DNA from: Acidobacteria bacterium AB60
GTDB lineage: Bacteria > Acidobacteriota > Terriglobia > Terriglobales > Acidobacteriaceae
Reading direction: 5' to 3'
Assembly (NCBI GenBank): GCA_008682415.1
Contig: VANK01000019.1
Location: forward strand, 1-64,000
DNA: 64,000 bases
The notes beneath the pieces were generated by a model. That model searched no databases, was not told the origin of the DNA, and was given only the letters and a program-made list of their open reading frames with translations. A program made the translations under genes and the position numbers. How positions within the stretch are numbered: the first letter of the stretch is position 1; each line of letters starts with the position of its first letter. Below, in pieces: positions 25,312-35,694 of this stretch.

Positions 25312-27588
25312 TTGACGAATGCGGTAAAACTGTGGCCGGGGAGCGTTCTCGCGGCCTTTCTGGCGTGCGCGTCTGTTGCGACCGGCTCCGCACAAAGTGC
25401 CACCCCGCCCAACGTGCACGAGCAACTCGATGCGCTCTTCAACAAACACGCGTACGCGGTGAAGGGCATTCAGCTGGCATGGCAGAAGGACGGCGAAATC
25501 TACACCATCCTGGAGCCCGGCGGCGGCAAGGGCATGGACATTGTGGCCTACGACAGCGCCTCCGGCAAGCGGAGCGTGCTCATCTCGGCCGTGCAGCTTA
25601 CGCCCAAAGGTGCGAAGGCTCCGCTGGATATCGACGAGTACGCGTGGTCTGACGATCGCAAGAAGCTGCTGTTCTTTACCAACACCCGGAAGGTATGGCG
25701 CCTCAACACGCGCGGCGACTACTGGGTCTTCGACGAGGCTTCCGGCACGCTGACCAAACTGGGAGGCGATGCGCCCGAGTCCTCGCTGATGTTCGCCAGC
25801 TTCTCTCCCGATGGCACGCGCGTGGCGTGGGTGCGCGCCAACAATCTATACGTGGAAGATCTGGCCACGCAGAAGATTACGCAGCTCACCAACGATGGGT
25901 CGGCGGACATCATCAACGGCACCTCCGACTGGGTGAACGAAGAAGAACTCGAGTTGCGCGACTGCTTTCGCTGGAGCCCCGACGGCCAGTCGATCGCCTA
26001 CTGGCAGTTCGATCAGTCAGGGGTGGGCGAATACACGCTGATCAACGATACGGCGGGGGAATATCCCACCACCTTCACGTACAAGTACCCGCAGCCGGGG
26101 ACGACCAACGCGGCGGTACGCGCAGGGGTGGTGCCGGCGGCCGGCGGCCCGACCACCTGGATCAAGCTGGAAGGCGATCCGCGGCAGCACTATATTGCGC
26201 GCATGGAGTGGGCGGGGAACTCGAGGGAGGTGCTGCTGGAATATCTCGACCGCCTGCAGCAGCACAACCAGGTGATGCTGGCCGACGCGCACAGCGGAGA
26301 CGCCAGGCTCTTCTTCGAAGACGATGACAAAGCCTGGGTCGACGTGGTGCCGCTGACGTTCCTTGGAAAAGGCGGCGAGAAGGAGCCGGACCTGCTGTGG
26401 CTGAGCGAGCGCGACGGCTGGAGCCACGCCTATCGCATCGATCGCACGAGCGGGCAGCCGCGCCTGATTACCAACTTCGCCGGAGACGTGATCTCGGTAG
26501 AGGCCGTGGACGCCGCGGGAGGCTGGCTGTACTTCATTGCATCGCCGGACGACCCCATCCGCCGCTATCTCTATCGCTCAAGGCTGGATGGCAGCGGCGC
26601 GCCGGAGCGCGTGACGCCCGCGGCCCTGAGCGGCAACAACCACTACAACATCGCGCCGAATGGGCATTTTGCCGTGCACCAGTTCAGCACGTTTATCAAA
26701 CCGCCCGACTCCGAGGTGGTGAGCCTGCCTGACCACAAGGTGCTGCGCACGCTGGTCAGCAATGAGGCGGTGTCGAAGAAGGTGAAGGAACTTCTGCCCG
26801 CCGCGCCGGAGTTCTTCAAGGCGCCGGTGGGGAACGGAGTCACGCTGGACGGGTGGATGATCAAGCCGCCCAACTTCGATCCTGCGAAGAAGTATCCGGT
26901 GCTGACGTTCGTCTACGGGGAGCCGGCCTCAGCCACGGTGCGCGACGCCTGGTCGGGCGGCACCGGTCTCTTCCACGCGATCATCGCGCAGCAGGGCTAT
27001 CTCGTTGTCAGCTTCGACAACGAAGGCACGCCATCGCCGAAAGGGCGGGAGTGGCGCAAGTGCATCTACGGCGCGGTGGGCGTGCTGAGCTCGGCACAGC
27101 AGGCGCAGGCCATTCAGTGGCTGGCGAAACAGCGCAGCTACATCGACAGTTCGCGCATGGCCATCTGGGGACACAGCGGCGGCGGGTCGCAGACATTGAA
27201 CGTGATGTTCCGCTATCCGAATGTGTACTCCACGGGGATCTCCGCTTCGCCGGTGCCCGACGAGAGCCATTACGACACCATCTACCAGGAACGCTATATG
27301 GGCCTGCCGGACGAGAATAAGCAGGGCTACCACGATGGATCGCCCATCAACTTTGCCGCGGGGCTGAAGGGCCATCTGCTGCTGATTCACGGGTCGGGCG
27401 ACGACAACGTGCACTACCAGGGATCGGAGCTGCTGATCAACCGGCTGATCGAGCTCGATAAGCAGTTCGACTTCTTCGACTATCCCAATCGCAGTCACTG
27501 TCTCTGCGAGGGCAAGGGCACCACGTATCACTGGTTCAGCACCATGACGCGCTACCTGGAGGATCATGTGCCGCCCGGACCGCGCTAG
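25312..27588 (+). CDS. S9-family dipeptidyl peptidase IV-like protein
   Basis: A 758-residue exported prolyl-oligopeptidase-family enzyme. The likely start is TTG at 25312, eight bases after CGGAGG (25298-25303); no ATG gives a signal peptide. A hydrophobic export segment (LAAFLACASVATGSAQ) is followed by the DPP4 beta-propeller (about 45-480) with the glutamate motif DWVNEEELEL that binds the peptide N-terminus. The alpha/beta-hydrolase domain has the triad Ser in WGHSGGGSQ, Asp in GSGDDNVHYQ and His in NRSHCLCEG. It should remove Xaa-Pro type dipeptides. A TATAAT lies at 25232-25237. The amidase gene follows after 45 bases, probably in the same transcript. Confidence 0.9.
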   Translation: MTNAVKLWPGSVLAAFLACASVATGSAQSATPPNVHEQLDALFNKHAYAVKGIQLAWQKDGEIYTILEPGGGKGMDIVAYDSASGKRSVLISAVQLTPKGAKAPLDIDEYAWSDDRKKLLFFTNTRKVWRLNTRGDYWVFDEASGTLTKLGGDAPESSLMFASFSPDGTRVAWVRANNLYVEDLATQKITQLTNDGSADIINGTSDWVNEEELELRDCFRWSPDGQSIAYWQFDQSGVGEYTLINDTAGEYPTTFTYKYPQPGTTNAAVRAGVVPAAGGPTTWIKLEGDPRQHYIARMEWAGNSREVLLEYLDRLQQHNQVMLADAHSGDARLFFEDDDKAWVDVVPLTFLGKGGEKEPDLLWLSERDGWSHAYRIDRTSGQPRLITNFAGDVISVEAVDAAGGWLYFIASPDDPIRRYLYRSRLDGSGAPERVTPAALSGNNHYNIAPNGHFAVHQFSTFIKPPDSEVVSLPDHKVLRTLVSNEAVSKKVKELLPAAPEFFKAPVGNGVTLDGWMIKPPNFDPAKKYPVLTFVYGEPASATVRDAWSGGTGLFHAIIAQQGYLVVSFDNEGTPSPKGREWRKCIYGAVGVLSSAQQAQAIQWLAKQRSYIDSSRMAIWGHSGGGSQTLNVMFRYPNVYSTGISASPVPDESHYDTIYQERYMGLPDENKQGYHDGSPINFAAGLKGHLLLIHGSGDDNVHYQGSELLINRLIELDKQFDFFDYPNRSHCLCEGKGTTYHWFSTMTRYLEDHVPPGPR

Positions 27589-27633
27589 GTCGCCGCAGTT
27601 CCTGGTCCCACTCACCTCTAAGAAGGAACCATC

Positions 27634-29445
27634 ATGTCCGCATCGCGCCGCGACTTTCTGACCTGCAGCTCCCTTGCCGCACTGGGAGCGGCGCTCGACT
27701 CCGCATTGCACGGGCAGGCTCCCGCGCAGAATCAGCAACAGACTACGCCGGGAGCGCCCACCGCGTTCGGCACCTCGCCGGCGGTGGGACCGGAGGTCTC
27801 CGCGGCCACGTTCGCGGAGGCGGAGAAGCTGGTGCAGTTCCAGATGACCGCCGCGGAACGCGAGCAGGCCGCAAGCAACTGGCGCATGCAGATGGCGCCC
27901 AACTACGAGCTCCGCGTGGGGCCTCGCAAGCTGGAACTGGAACCATCGTTGCAACCGGCCACGTTGTGGAATCCGGCCATTCCCGAGGTGGGCGCGCTGA
28001 ACGAGGGCGACGGCGCGTTTGTGCGCAGCCGGCCTGCCGCCGTGCCTCTGCCCGCGAGCGAGGACGCAATCGCCTTCGCCCCAGTGACGCAGCTCGCGCG
28101 CTGGATCGAAGCGCGGGCGATCACCTCCGAGCGGCTCACGGAGATCTACCTGCAGCGGCTGGAGCGCTTCGATCCCAAGCTGCGCTGCGTCATCACCCTG
28201 ACGCGCGAACACGCCCTGGAGCAGGCGCGCAACGCAGACAAGGAGATTGCGGGGGGCAAGTATCGCGGCCCGCTGCACGGGATTCCGTGGGGCGCGAAGG
28301 ATCTGCTCGATACCGCGGGCATTCCGACCACCTACGGCGCGGAACCGTATCGCAATCGCGTTCCCGCCCAAGACAGTGCCGTGGCGGCGCGGCTCAACGC
28401 GTCCGGAGCCGTGCTGGTGGCGAAACTGAGTCTCGGCGCACTGGCGCTGAACGACATCTGGTTCGGCGGCCAGACCATGAACCCCTGGCTGCTGGAGGAG
28501 GGATCGTCGGGCTCGAGCGCCGGTCCGGGGTCCGCAACCGCTGCGGGCCTGGTGGGCTTTGCAATCGGCAGCGAGACCGGCGGCAGCATTGTGAGCCCGT
28601 CGATGCGCTGCGGCGTCACTGGGCTGCGGCCCACCTACGGACGGGTGGCCCGGACGGGCGCGATGACGCTGTGCTGGTCGCTCGACAAACTCGGCCCCAT
28701 GGCGCGCAGCGTGGAGGACACGATCCTGGTTCTTAATGCCATCTCGGGCCCTGATCCAGGTGACCTGGCCTCCGTCCCCAGCAAGCTGACCTTCCACGCC
28801 GGAGCCAGCGTGAAGGGTTTGCGCGTGGGGTACTTTCCCGGCTGGATGAAGGAGGCGCCGGCTACCGATGTCGATCGGGCATCACTCGAGACCGTGAAGC
28901 AAGTCGGTATGGAACTGGTGGAGGTCTCGATTCCCGACTGGCCCTACGACTCGCTCAACCTCATGCTCTTCGCGGAGGCCGCGGCCGCGTTCGACGAACT
29001 GGTGCTCGGCCACAAGCTGGATCAGCTGAAAGCGCAGGTGCCCGACGCGTGGCCCAACGTCTTCCGCCAGTCGCGCTTCCTTTCCGCCGTGGACTTTGTG
29101 CAGACCGACCGCTTCCGCCGCAAGGTGGCGCAGGAGATGGCGCGGGTCTTCGCGACAGTCGACCTGCTGCTGGTGCCGTCGCTGCGCGATGAGATGCTCG
29201 TCATCACCAACAACACCGGCCATCCCTCGCTGACCCTGCGCGCGGGCTTTGTGGAGGTGGCGGAGGCGCGCAGCGACTGGGCGCCGGATCCGCAGCACCC
29301 GGTGCCCAGGTTCAACCCGCCGCGGCGCGTGCCGCACGGCATCACGCTCATTGGCCGGTTGTTTGATGAAGGAACGGTCTGCCAGGCAGGCATGGCGCTG
29401 GAAAAGGCTTTTAATGTGGCCGGCGAACATCCGCCAGGCTTCTGA
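27634..29445 (+). CDS. Tat-exported amidase-signature enzyme
   Basis: A 603-residue amidase-signature hydrolase. The N-terminus MSASRRDFLTCSSLAALG is a twin-arginine signal. The Ser-cisSer-Lys triad is complete: Lys in GIPWGAKDLLDTAG, the first Ser in SSGSSAGPGSATAAG and the second in GSETGGSIVSPS. The length is larger than GatA (about 480), with an extra N-terminal region of about 140 residues before the catalytic core. Export by Tat rules out a tRNA amidotransferase role and points to a periplasmic amide or carbamate hydrolase of unknown substrate. It follows the S9 peptidase gene. Its stop codon directly abuts the stop of the convergent kinase gene. Confidence 0.88.
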   Translation: MSASRRDFLTCSSLAALGAALDSALHGQAPAQNQQQTTPGAPTAFGTSPAVGPEVSAATFAEAEKLVQFQMTAAEREQAASNWRMQMAPNYELRVGPRKLELEPSLQPATLWNPAIPEVGALNEGDGAFVRSRPAAVPLPASEDAIAFAPVTQLARWIEARAITSERLTEIYLQRLERFDPKLRCVITLTREHALEQARNADKEIAGGKYRGPLHGIPWGAKDLLDTAGIPTTYGAEPYRNRVPAQDSAVAARLNASGAVLVAKLSLGALALNDIWFGGQTMNPWLLEEGSSGSSAGPGSATAAGLVGFAIGSETGGSIVSPSMRCGVTGLRPTYGRVARTGAMTLCWSLDKLGPMARSVEDTILVLNAISGPDPGDLASVPSKLTFHAGASVKGLRVGYFPGWMKEAPATDVDRASLETVKQVGMELVEVSIPDWPYDSLNLMLFAEAAAAFDELVLGHKLDQLKAQVPDAWPNVFRQSRFLSAVDFVQTDRFRRKVAQEMARVFATVDLLLVPSLRDEMLVITNNTGHPSLTLRAGFVEVAEARSDWAPDPQHPVPRFNPPRRVPHGITLIGRLFDEGTVCQAGMALEKAFNVAGEHPPGF

Positions 29446-30393
29446 TCAGCGCGGGCTGATGGCGGACCACTGCTCGGTGTAGCGCGGCGTATTCTGCATG
29501 AGCGCGTGCACGTGATCCACGCCGCGGATGCCGCCTCGCGCCCCTTGGGAGGTGCAGTTCAACGCCGCGGCCGCGCAGGCGAAGTCCAGCTGCCGCTTCA
29601 GGGGCCACTCTTGCATGAGGGCATAGATAAACCCGGCGTGAAAGATGTCGCCGGCCCCGGTGGTGTCCACCACGTTCACGCGAAAGGCCGGGCGCAGCAG
29701 GAACTGCTCGCCGTCCCAGGCCACCACGCCATCCTGCCCCAGCGTTGCCGCGGCCAGACGGCACCCGTAGTGCCCACGAATGGCCTGCAGCGCCTGCTTC
29801 AGATCGCGCTCGCCGGTGAGGCGGGCGGGAAAGTCGCGGCTCACGATCAGGTAGTCGACGTTGCGGATCAGATCGTTGACCCCGGAGTAGATCTCATCGA
29901 GGTCGGCCACCACCGGGATTCCCGCTGCGCGAGCCCATTGCGCGGCCAGCGTCGCCGCTGCCGTCTCGTAGCCATCCACGTGCAACACGCGGGCGCTTGC
30001 GATCCATGCACGATCCAGGTCCTCGGGCGTGAGCAGCAGCCGCTCGTCCCGGCGGCAGAGCACGGTGCGCTCGCCGCCGCCATCCACCAGGATCAGCGAT
30101 TGGGGGCTGAGCGCGTTTGGCACCTCCACCAGCCGGGCATCTACGCCCGCCCGCGCAAACTCGCTGCGATGCAGGCGTCCCGCATCGTCGCTGCCGATCT
30201 TGCCCACATAGCGCGTGCGCATACCCCAGGTCTGGCACGCCATCACGGTGCTGGCCGTTTGGCCGCCGGGCATGATGGTGGATTCGGTGTATTCGAGCTT
30301 GGCTCCGCGTTCCGGAAAGGTCGCCAGCGGAATCAGCGTGTCGGTGGCGTTCAGTCCCACTCCCACAAGGTCCACCATCGGCACGTGTGACAT
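29446..30393 (-). CDS. PfkB/ribokinase-family carbohydrate kinase
   Basis: A 315-residue kinase of the PfkB family. It has the family start DLVGVGLNATDTLIPL, the substrate-side glycine motif MPGGQTASTVMACQTWG, GKIGSDDAGRL and the catalytic signature DTTGAGDIFHAGF with its Asp base. It should phosphorylate a sugar or nucleoside. The start is uncertain between ATG 30393 (weak GAGA upstream) and ATG 30402. The gene lies 34 bases downstream of a GRP-type sugar transporter gene, so the sugar brought in is probably its substrate. Which sugar cannot be told. Confidence 0.87.
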   Translation of the reverse strand: MSHVPMVDLVGVGLNATDTLIPLATFPERGAKLEYTESTIMPGGQTASTVMACQTWGMRTRYVGKIGSDDAGRLHRSEFARAGVDARLVEVPNALSPQSLILVDGGGERTVLCRRDERLLLTPEDLDRAWIASARVLHVDGYETAAATLAAQWARAAGIPVVADLDEIYSGVNDLIRNVDYLIVSRDFPARLTGERDLKQALQAIRGHYGCRLAAATLGQDGVVAWDGEQFLLRPAFRVNVVDTTGAGDIFHAGFIYALMQEWPLKRQLDFACAAAALNCTSQGARGGIRGVDHVHALMQNTPRYTEQWSAISPR

Positions 30394-30427
30394 AGTTCTC
30401 ATTGTATGTATCGATGCCGCAAGCCGC

Positions 30428-31711
30428 CTAAGAGAATCGCGTGGTCTTCCACAAGCCCCACGCACAGGCCACCGCGCTCACGACCAATACGACGGTCAGA
30501 ACGCCGGTCCAGGCAAAGCTCATGCCCAGAGAGGGCACCCGGGCCTTGAGCGCCAGCACCACGAACACCGCCGTGACCAGCGCCAGAATCAGCCAGTCCC
30601 ACCAGGCGCGGCCTTCTCCGCGATCCATCGATTCCCCGTCGAAGGCGCGCTTCACCGCATCCTGGTCGAGCTGGTAGCGCGCGCACTCTCTCTCGATCGC
30701 CCCCACGGTGTTATGCGATTCCCGCTCCGTCGCAATGGCAGAGCTCACCGCGATCGCGCCCAGGATCATCACCAACGATCCCGCGACCACGAGCATGAGG
30801 CTGCTGCGGTCGTGCGCCAGCTCGCCGAAGACCAGCGCGCCCCACGCCAGGCCCCAAAGCTGGTTGGTATTGGAGAGCGGGATGCCGCGGCCGATGCCGA
30901 GATACTTGGTGGCAAACTGCTGGAAGATGTCGCCGATAACCCAGACGAATCCGCCCAGAAACAGCCAGAACAACATGGGGAGGACAGTGTCGGAGTGGAA
31001 GACGGCCGCGTGCGTTCCCCCATCAAATACCAGCACCAGCGCCAACATGGTTCCCAGCTCGCCCACCGTGAACACGGTGACGAACGACAGCGGGTTCATT
31101 CCGCTGAGATAGGCCTTGCGGTAGGGGATATACATCGAGCCCCACAGCAGGCTGGCGCCGGCGGCTGCCAGAATGCCGTTGAGCGCGTGGGCAGGATGCG
31201 TGCCGTGCTGGTGCATGGTGCTGAAGCCCAGCATGATGGCGGCGGACACGATGGCCGTGGTGCCGAGCAGGACCTTGGCGACATTGGCGCGACCCGCTCC
31301 CTTCAGTTCCCCAAACAGCAGCCGGCCCCACAGAATGCCGATCAGCGAATTGGTGTTCCACAGCGGAAAGGCGATGGCCAGGCCCACATCCCGGATGGCG
31401 AACACCGTGAGCGTGTTGGCCACCGCCCACAGCATTCCCGCAAGGATGGCAAACGGAATCAGCTGCGGGCTGCGCGCCAGGTCGGCGAAGACCGAACGGG
31501 TCCCTTTCAGCAGGGTGGGCACCGACCATCGCGCCAGAAAAACACCGGCCACCATGCACAGCGAAATGGCATAAGGAGAGAGGCCGCTGTTCACCAGCTT
31601 GGTGGGAGCCTCGGCCGCGCCCAGCCACACGCCCGCGCACACGCCGCACAGCACGCCCAGGCGGTGGGTGGTTCTGATGCGGGCAGTTGAGATCGTGGAC
31701 GGAGTCGTCAT
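30428..31711 (-). CDS. GRP/RhaT-like sugar permease
   Basis: A 427-residue membrane protein with ten core transmembrane segments, of the glucose/rhamnose (GRP-RhaT) uptake group in the drug/metabolite superfamily. Markers include GVCAGVWLGAAEAPTKL, FPLWNTNSLIGILWGRLLFGE, LLWGSMYIPYRKAYLSG and LSNTNQLWGLAWGALVFGE (a twofold repeat of the same motif). A cytoplasmic stretch (about 335-375, ERESHNTVGAIERECARY) and two extra C-terminal membrane segments follow. It probably imports a sugar by proton or sodium symport. It sits between a 34-residue membrane peptide gene and the PfkB kinase gene. Confidence 0.85.
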   Translation of the reverse strand: MTTPSTISTARIRTTHRLGVLCGVCAGVWLGAAEAPTKLVNSGLSPYAISLCMVAGVFLARWSVPTLLKGTRSVFADLARSPQLIPFAILAGMLWAVANTLTVFAIRDVGLAIAFPLWNTNSLIGILWGRLLFGELKGAGRANVAKVLLGTTAIVSAAIMLGFSTMHQHGTHPAHALNGILAAAGASLLWGSMYIPYRKAYLSGMNPLSFVTVFTVGELGTMLALVLVFDGGTHAAVFHSDTVLPMLFWLFLGGFVWVIGDIFQQFATKYLGIGRGIPLSNTNQLWGLAWGALVFGELAHDRSSLMLVVAGSLVMILGAIAVSSAIATERESHNTVGAIERECARYQLDQDAVKRAFDGESMDRGEGRAWWDWLILALVTAVFVVLALKARVPSLGMSFAWTGVLTVVLVVSAVACAWGLWKTTRFS

Positions 31712-31717
31712 GTAGCT

Positions 31718-31822
31718 CTAGTGCATGGCGATCAGCAGGGCAACTCCGAGCACAAACACGCCCAGGGGAATGAGGAAGTGGCTGTCACTCAGGACGCACA
31801 TGAGCCGGGAGGTCGATTTCAT
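31718..31822 (-). CDS. 34-residue single-span membrane peptide
   Basis: A short reading frame encoding 34 residues: an N-terminal MKSTSRLMCVLSDSHF, then a hydrophobic span LIPLGVFVLGVALLIAMH to the stop. It is preceded by GGAGAAG four bases before the ATG, better than most ribosome sites here. It ends 6 bases before the sugar permease start, and its stop region supplies that gene's weak ribosome site. The spacing, ribosome site and membrane span argue that it is real. It could be a small subunit or stabiliser of the permease, or simply a leader coupling translation. No family is recognised. Confidence 0.62.
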   Translation of the reverse strand: MKSTSRLMCVLSDSHFLIPLGVFVLGVALLIAMH

Positions 31823-31968
31823 TCTTCTCCGATTTCGAACCGTTGCCTGCAGACTCCGGCAACCATAAAGAGGCGGCAACCCGGGTGTCAAGCCGCGGCG
31901 CCTGAGCGCGCTGCCGCCGGTTGCGATAGAAGTAGAAGAGGAGCTGTAGTTCAGGAGCCGTCCCGCGC

Positions 31969-33570
31969 ATGGATCATCTCGACAATATTCTCGTACTGTT
32001 GATCGGGCTGCTGTTCGCGGTGGCGGCCGTGGCTGGCCTGGCGCGCCGCTTCGCGGTGTCGTATCCCATTGTGCTGGTCATCTTCGGACTGCTCTGCTCG
32101 CTGTTGCCCCATGTGCCGCGCATTCCGCTGCCCCCGTCCGTCGTCTTCCTGGTCATTCTTCCGCCGCTGCTGTACATCTCTGCCTGGCAAACCTCCTGGC
32201 GGGAGTTCCGCTACAACCTGGTCTCCATCTCCAGCCTGGCGGTGTTGCTGGTCTTTTTCACCGCCTTTGGCGTAGCCTTTGCGGCACAGTGGTGGCTCCC
32301 GGGATTCGATTGGCGTCTGGGGTTTCTTCTGGGTGCGGTGGTCTCGCCCACCGATGCTGTGGCGGCCACCTCCATCGCCCGCCGCGTCGGCATGCCGCAG
32401 CGCATTGTGGACATCCTCGAGGGCGAGAGCCTTCTGAACGATGCCACCGGCCTGCTGGCCCTGCAGTTTGGCACGGAGATGGTGGTCAGCGGAACCACCC
32501 CCACCATCAGCCGTGGTCTCCTGGAGTTCGCCTGGCTCACCGCGGGAGGCGTTCTTGTGGGAGTGGTTATCGCCCTGGTGGTCACGTGGCTGGAGCGCTG
32601 GGTCGACGACGGGCCGGTGGAGATCGCGCTGTCGCTGATTGTGCCCTATGCCGCGTATCTCGCCGGCGACGCGGTCAAGGGCTCTGGCGTGATCGCCGTG
32701 GTGGCGTGCGGCCTGGTGGTCAGCCGGCAGAGCTCCACCTTCTTTTCGGCGAGGGTACGACTGCAGGCGGTGGCAGTGTGGGAGGCGCTGGAGTTTCTGC
32801 TCAACGGGTTTGTCTTTGTGCTGCTCGGCCTGCAACTGCCCTATGTTCTCTCCGGCATCCAGGGGCGCAGCAAACTGAGTCTCCTCGCCTATGGCGCCAT
32901 CTTCTCCGCCATCCTTGTGGCGTTGCGGCTCCTGTGGATGTTTCCGGCCGCGCGCGCGGCCTGGTGGACCCGGACTTGCCTGCTCAAACAGAACTATGAG
33001 AAGCCTCGCGCCAATCAGATCTTCGTAGTGGGCTGGACGGGCATGCGCGGCGTAGTCGCGCTGGCGGCGGCCGACGCTCTGCCCTTGACCACCGCCGACG
33101 GAACGCCCTTCCCGCAGAGGAGCTTCATCCTCTTTCTCACCTTCTCCCTGATCCTGGTTACTGTGGTCTTGCAAGGGCTTTCACTGCCCTGGCTAGTGCG
33201 CGCCCTCGGTCTCGCACAGCCGGACACAGGCGTCTGCGAGGAAGGCAAAGCGCGGCACCTCATGCTGCAGGCCGCCATCGATTTTCTCCGCGAGCGCCGC
33301 AACTCCACCACCGAGGAGGAGGAGACGCATCTCTACGACGACCTGCTGCACCAGTTCGAACATAAGGCGGCGGAGATCGACCAATGCGGTCCCGATGGTA
33401 GTCTCCCCAAAGAAGAGGCCGCGAGCGTGACGATGGGCCGCCTGATGCTCGACACCATCCGACGGGAACGTGAAGAGCTGAATCTGCTGCGTTCCGACGG
33501 TCGCATCGGCGACAACGTGCACCGCGTGCTGGAGCGGGAGTTGGACCTGAGTGAGAGCCGGTTAATGTAA
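31969..33570 (+). CDS. CPA1-type Na+/H+ antiporter
   Basis: A 533-residue membrane antiporter of the bacterial CPA1 (NhaP/NhaA-unrelated) group. Twelve or so membrane segments fill residues 1-410. Signature motifs are PPLLYISAWQTSWREFRYNL, GAVVSPTDAVAATSIA and VDILEGESLLNDATGL, the last two holding the ion-binding Asp residues, and VVGWTGMRGVVALAAA. A cytoplasmic helical tail of about 120 residues follows (LQAAIDFLRERRNSTTEEEE). It exchanges Na+ (or K+) for H+ and serves pH and salt balance. AGGAG lies 11 bases before the ATG, a rather long spacing. It is transcribed convergently to prmC. Confidence 0.9.
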   Translation: MDHLDNILVLLIGLLFAVAAVAGLARRFAVSYPIVLVIFGLLCSLLPHVPRIPLPPSVVFLVILPPLLYISAWQTSWREFRYNLVSISSLAVLLVFFTAFGVAFAAQWWLPGFDWRLGFLLGAVVSPTDAVAATSIARRVGMPQRIVDILEGESLLNDATGLLALQFGTEMVVSGTTPTISRGLLEFAWLTAGGVLVGVVIALVVTWLERWVDDGPVEIALSLIVPYAAYLAGDAVKGSGVIAVVACGLVVSRQSSTFFSARVRLQAVAVWEALEFLLNGFVFVLLGLQLPYVLSGIQGRSKLSLLAYGAIFSAILVALRLLWMFPAARAAWWTRTCLLKQNYEKPRANQIFVVGWTGMRGVVALAAADALPLTTADGTPFPQRSFILFLTFSLILVTVVLQGLSLPWLVRALGLAQPDTGVCEEGKARHLMLQAAIDFLRERRNSTTEEEETHLYDDLLHQFEHKAAEIDQCGPDGSLPKEEAASVTMGRLMLDTIRREREELNLLRSDGRIGDNVHRVLERELDLSESRLM

Positions 33571-33592
33571 GGGCCATCTGGCCTAGTGCGCC

Positions 33593-34440
33593 TCAGTCCT
33601 TGCCGCGCATGGCATCGAGCACCCTTGGAATTCCTTGCAGATCGGGAAGCACGCGCACGCTGAAGAAACCGTACCCTTCCAGTAATGCGCGCACGGCGTC
33701 TGCCTGGCCGTAGCCAATCTCCAGCAGAATATGTCCTCTGGGATTCAGGACGCGGAATGCCTGTGGTATCAGCCTTCGATACACGTCGAGTCCCTCGGGG
33801 CCGGCGAAGAGCGCCGTGGACGGCTCATAGTCCCGCACTTCGACCGAAAGCGAGGGACGGTCGATCTCCGGCACATAGGGTGGATTCGAAATCACGAGAC
33901 CGAAGCTTTCGTCGGCCACCGGCCCTAGGAGATCTCCGTGCAGGAAGCGGACGCTCACGCCGTTGCGCTGCGCATTGTCGCGTGCGACGGCAAGTGCTGC
34001 CTCGGACAGATCCGTCGCCGTGAGTCGATGCGAGGTCAGATGGTGCGCGAGAGCGATGGCGATGGCTCCGGATCCGGTGCCCACGTCCACGATGCGCGCG
34101 GCCTCGGAACCGCGAGCGATCGCAATCGCCGCTTCCACCAGGTGTTCGGTCTCCGGGCGCGGGATCAGCACATCCGGCGTAACGCGGAAGGGAAGCCCGT
34201 AGAACTCCACTTCGCCGGTGATGTATTGGATGGGCTCTCCGGCCAGCCTGCGCTCCACCAGGCTTGCATAGCGCACGGCCGTGCAGCCGCCGAATTCTTC
34301 ATCGCCTTGGGCAACAAGCCACGCCCGGTTCTTGCCCGTTATTTGGAGCAGCAGCCACTCCGCATCCCGTCGCGCCCGGTCCGGATGCGGGCCGCCGCGG
34401 AGCCGCGCGGCGGCAAGTTCCAGGGCCTCGCGTATCTGCA

Positions 34441-34441
<1 letters not shown>
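33593..34441 (-). CDS. prmC: Release factor glutamine N5-methyltransferase
   Basis: A 282-residue SAM methyltransferase that methylates the Gln of the GGQ motif in release factors RF1/RF2. The SAM motif is IVDVGTGSGAIAIALAHH and the catalytic NPPY is in LVISNPPYVPEIDRP. The N-terminal helical recognition part (1-75) contains GEPIQYITGEVEFYGLPF, typical for PrmC. The ATG overlaps the prfA stop by one base (TGATG), so it is coupled to the gene for its own substrate, the usual arrangement. Confidence 0.94.
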
Positions 34442-35517
<1,076 letters not shown>

Positions 35518-35694
35518 GCGGACAGTCTCCTCCTGCGCGCGGGCAGGGGTTTTGAACTCGTATTTGAAGAAATCCGGGAAAAAGACGAAAAAACGAGTCT
35601 TGGCGGCGGGCGCCGCTAGAGGAGAGCCGGGATGGGCTGATGCAGGATCACGACTTTTTTATTCTAGCGCGAAATCCACGACACTATACCGCCG

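Noticed and set aside
26929..28797. A 622-codon minus-strand frame spanning the S9 peptidase and amidase genes
   Set aside because: Arg/Gly/His-rich and crosses two real genes; typical high-GC antisense frame.
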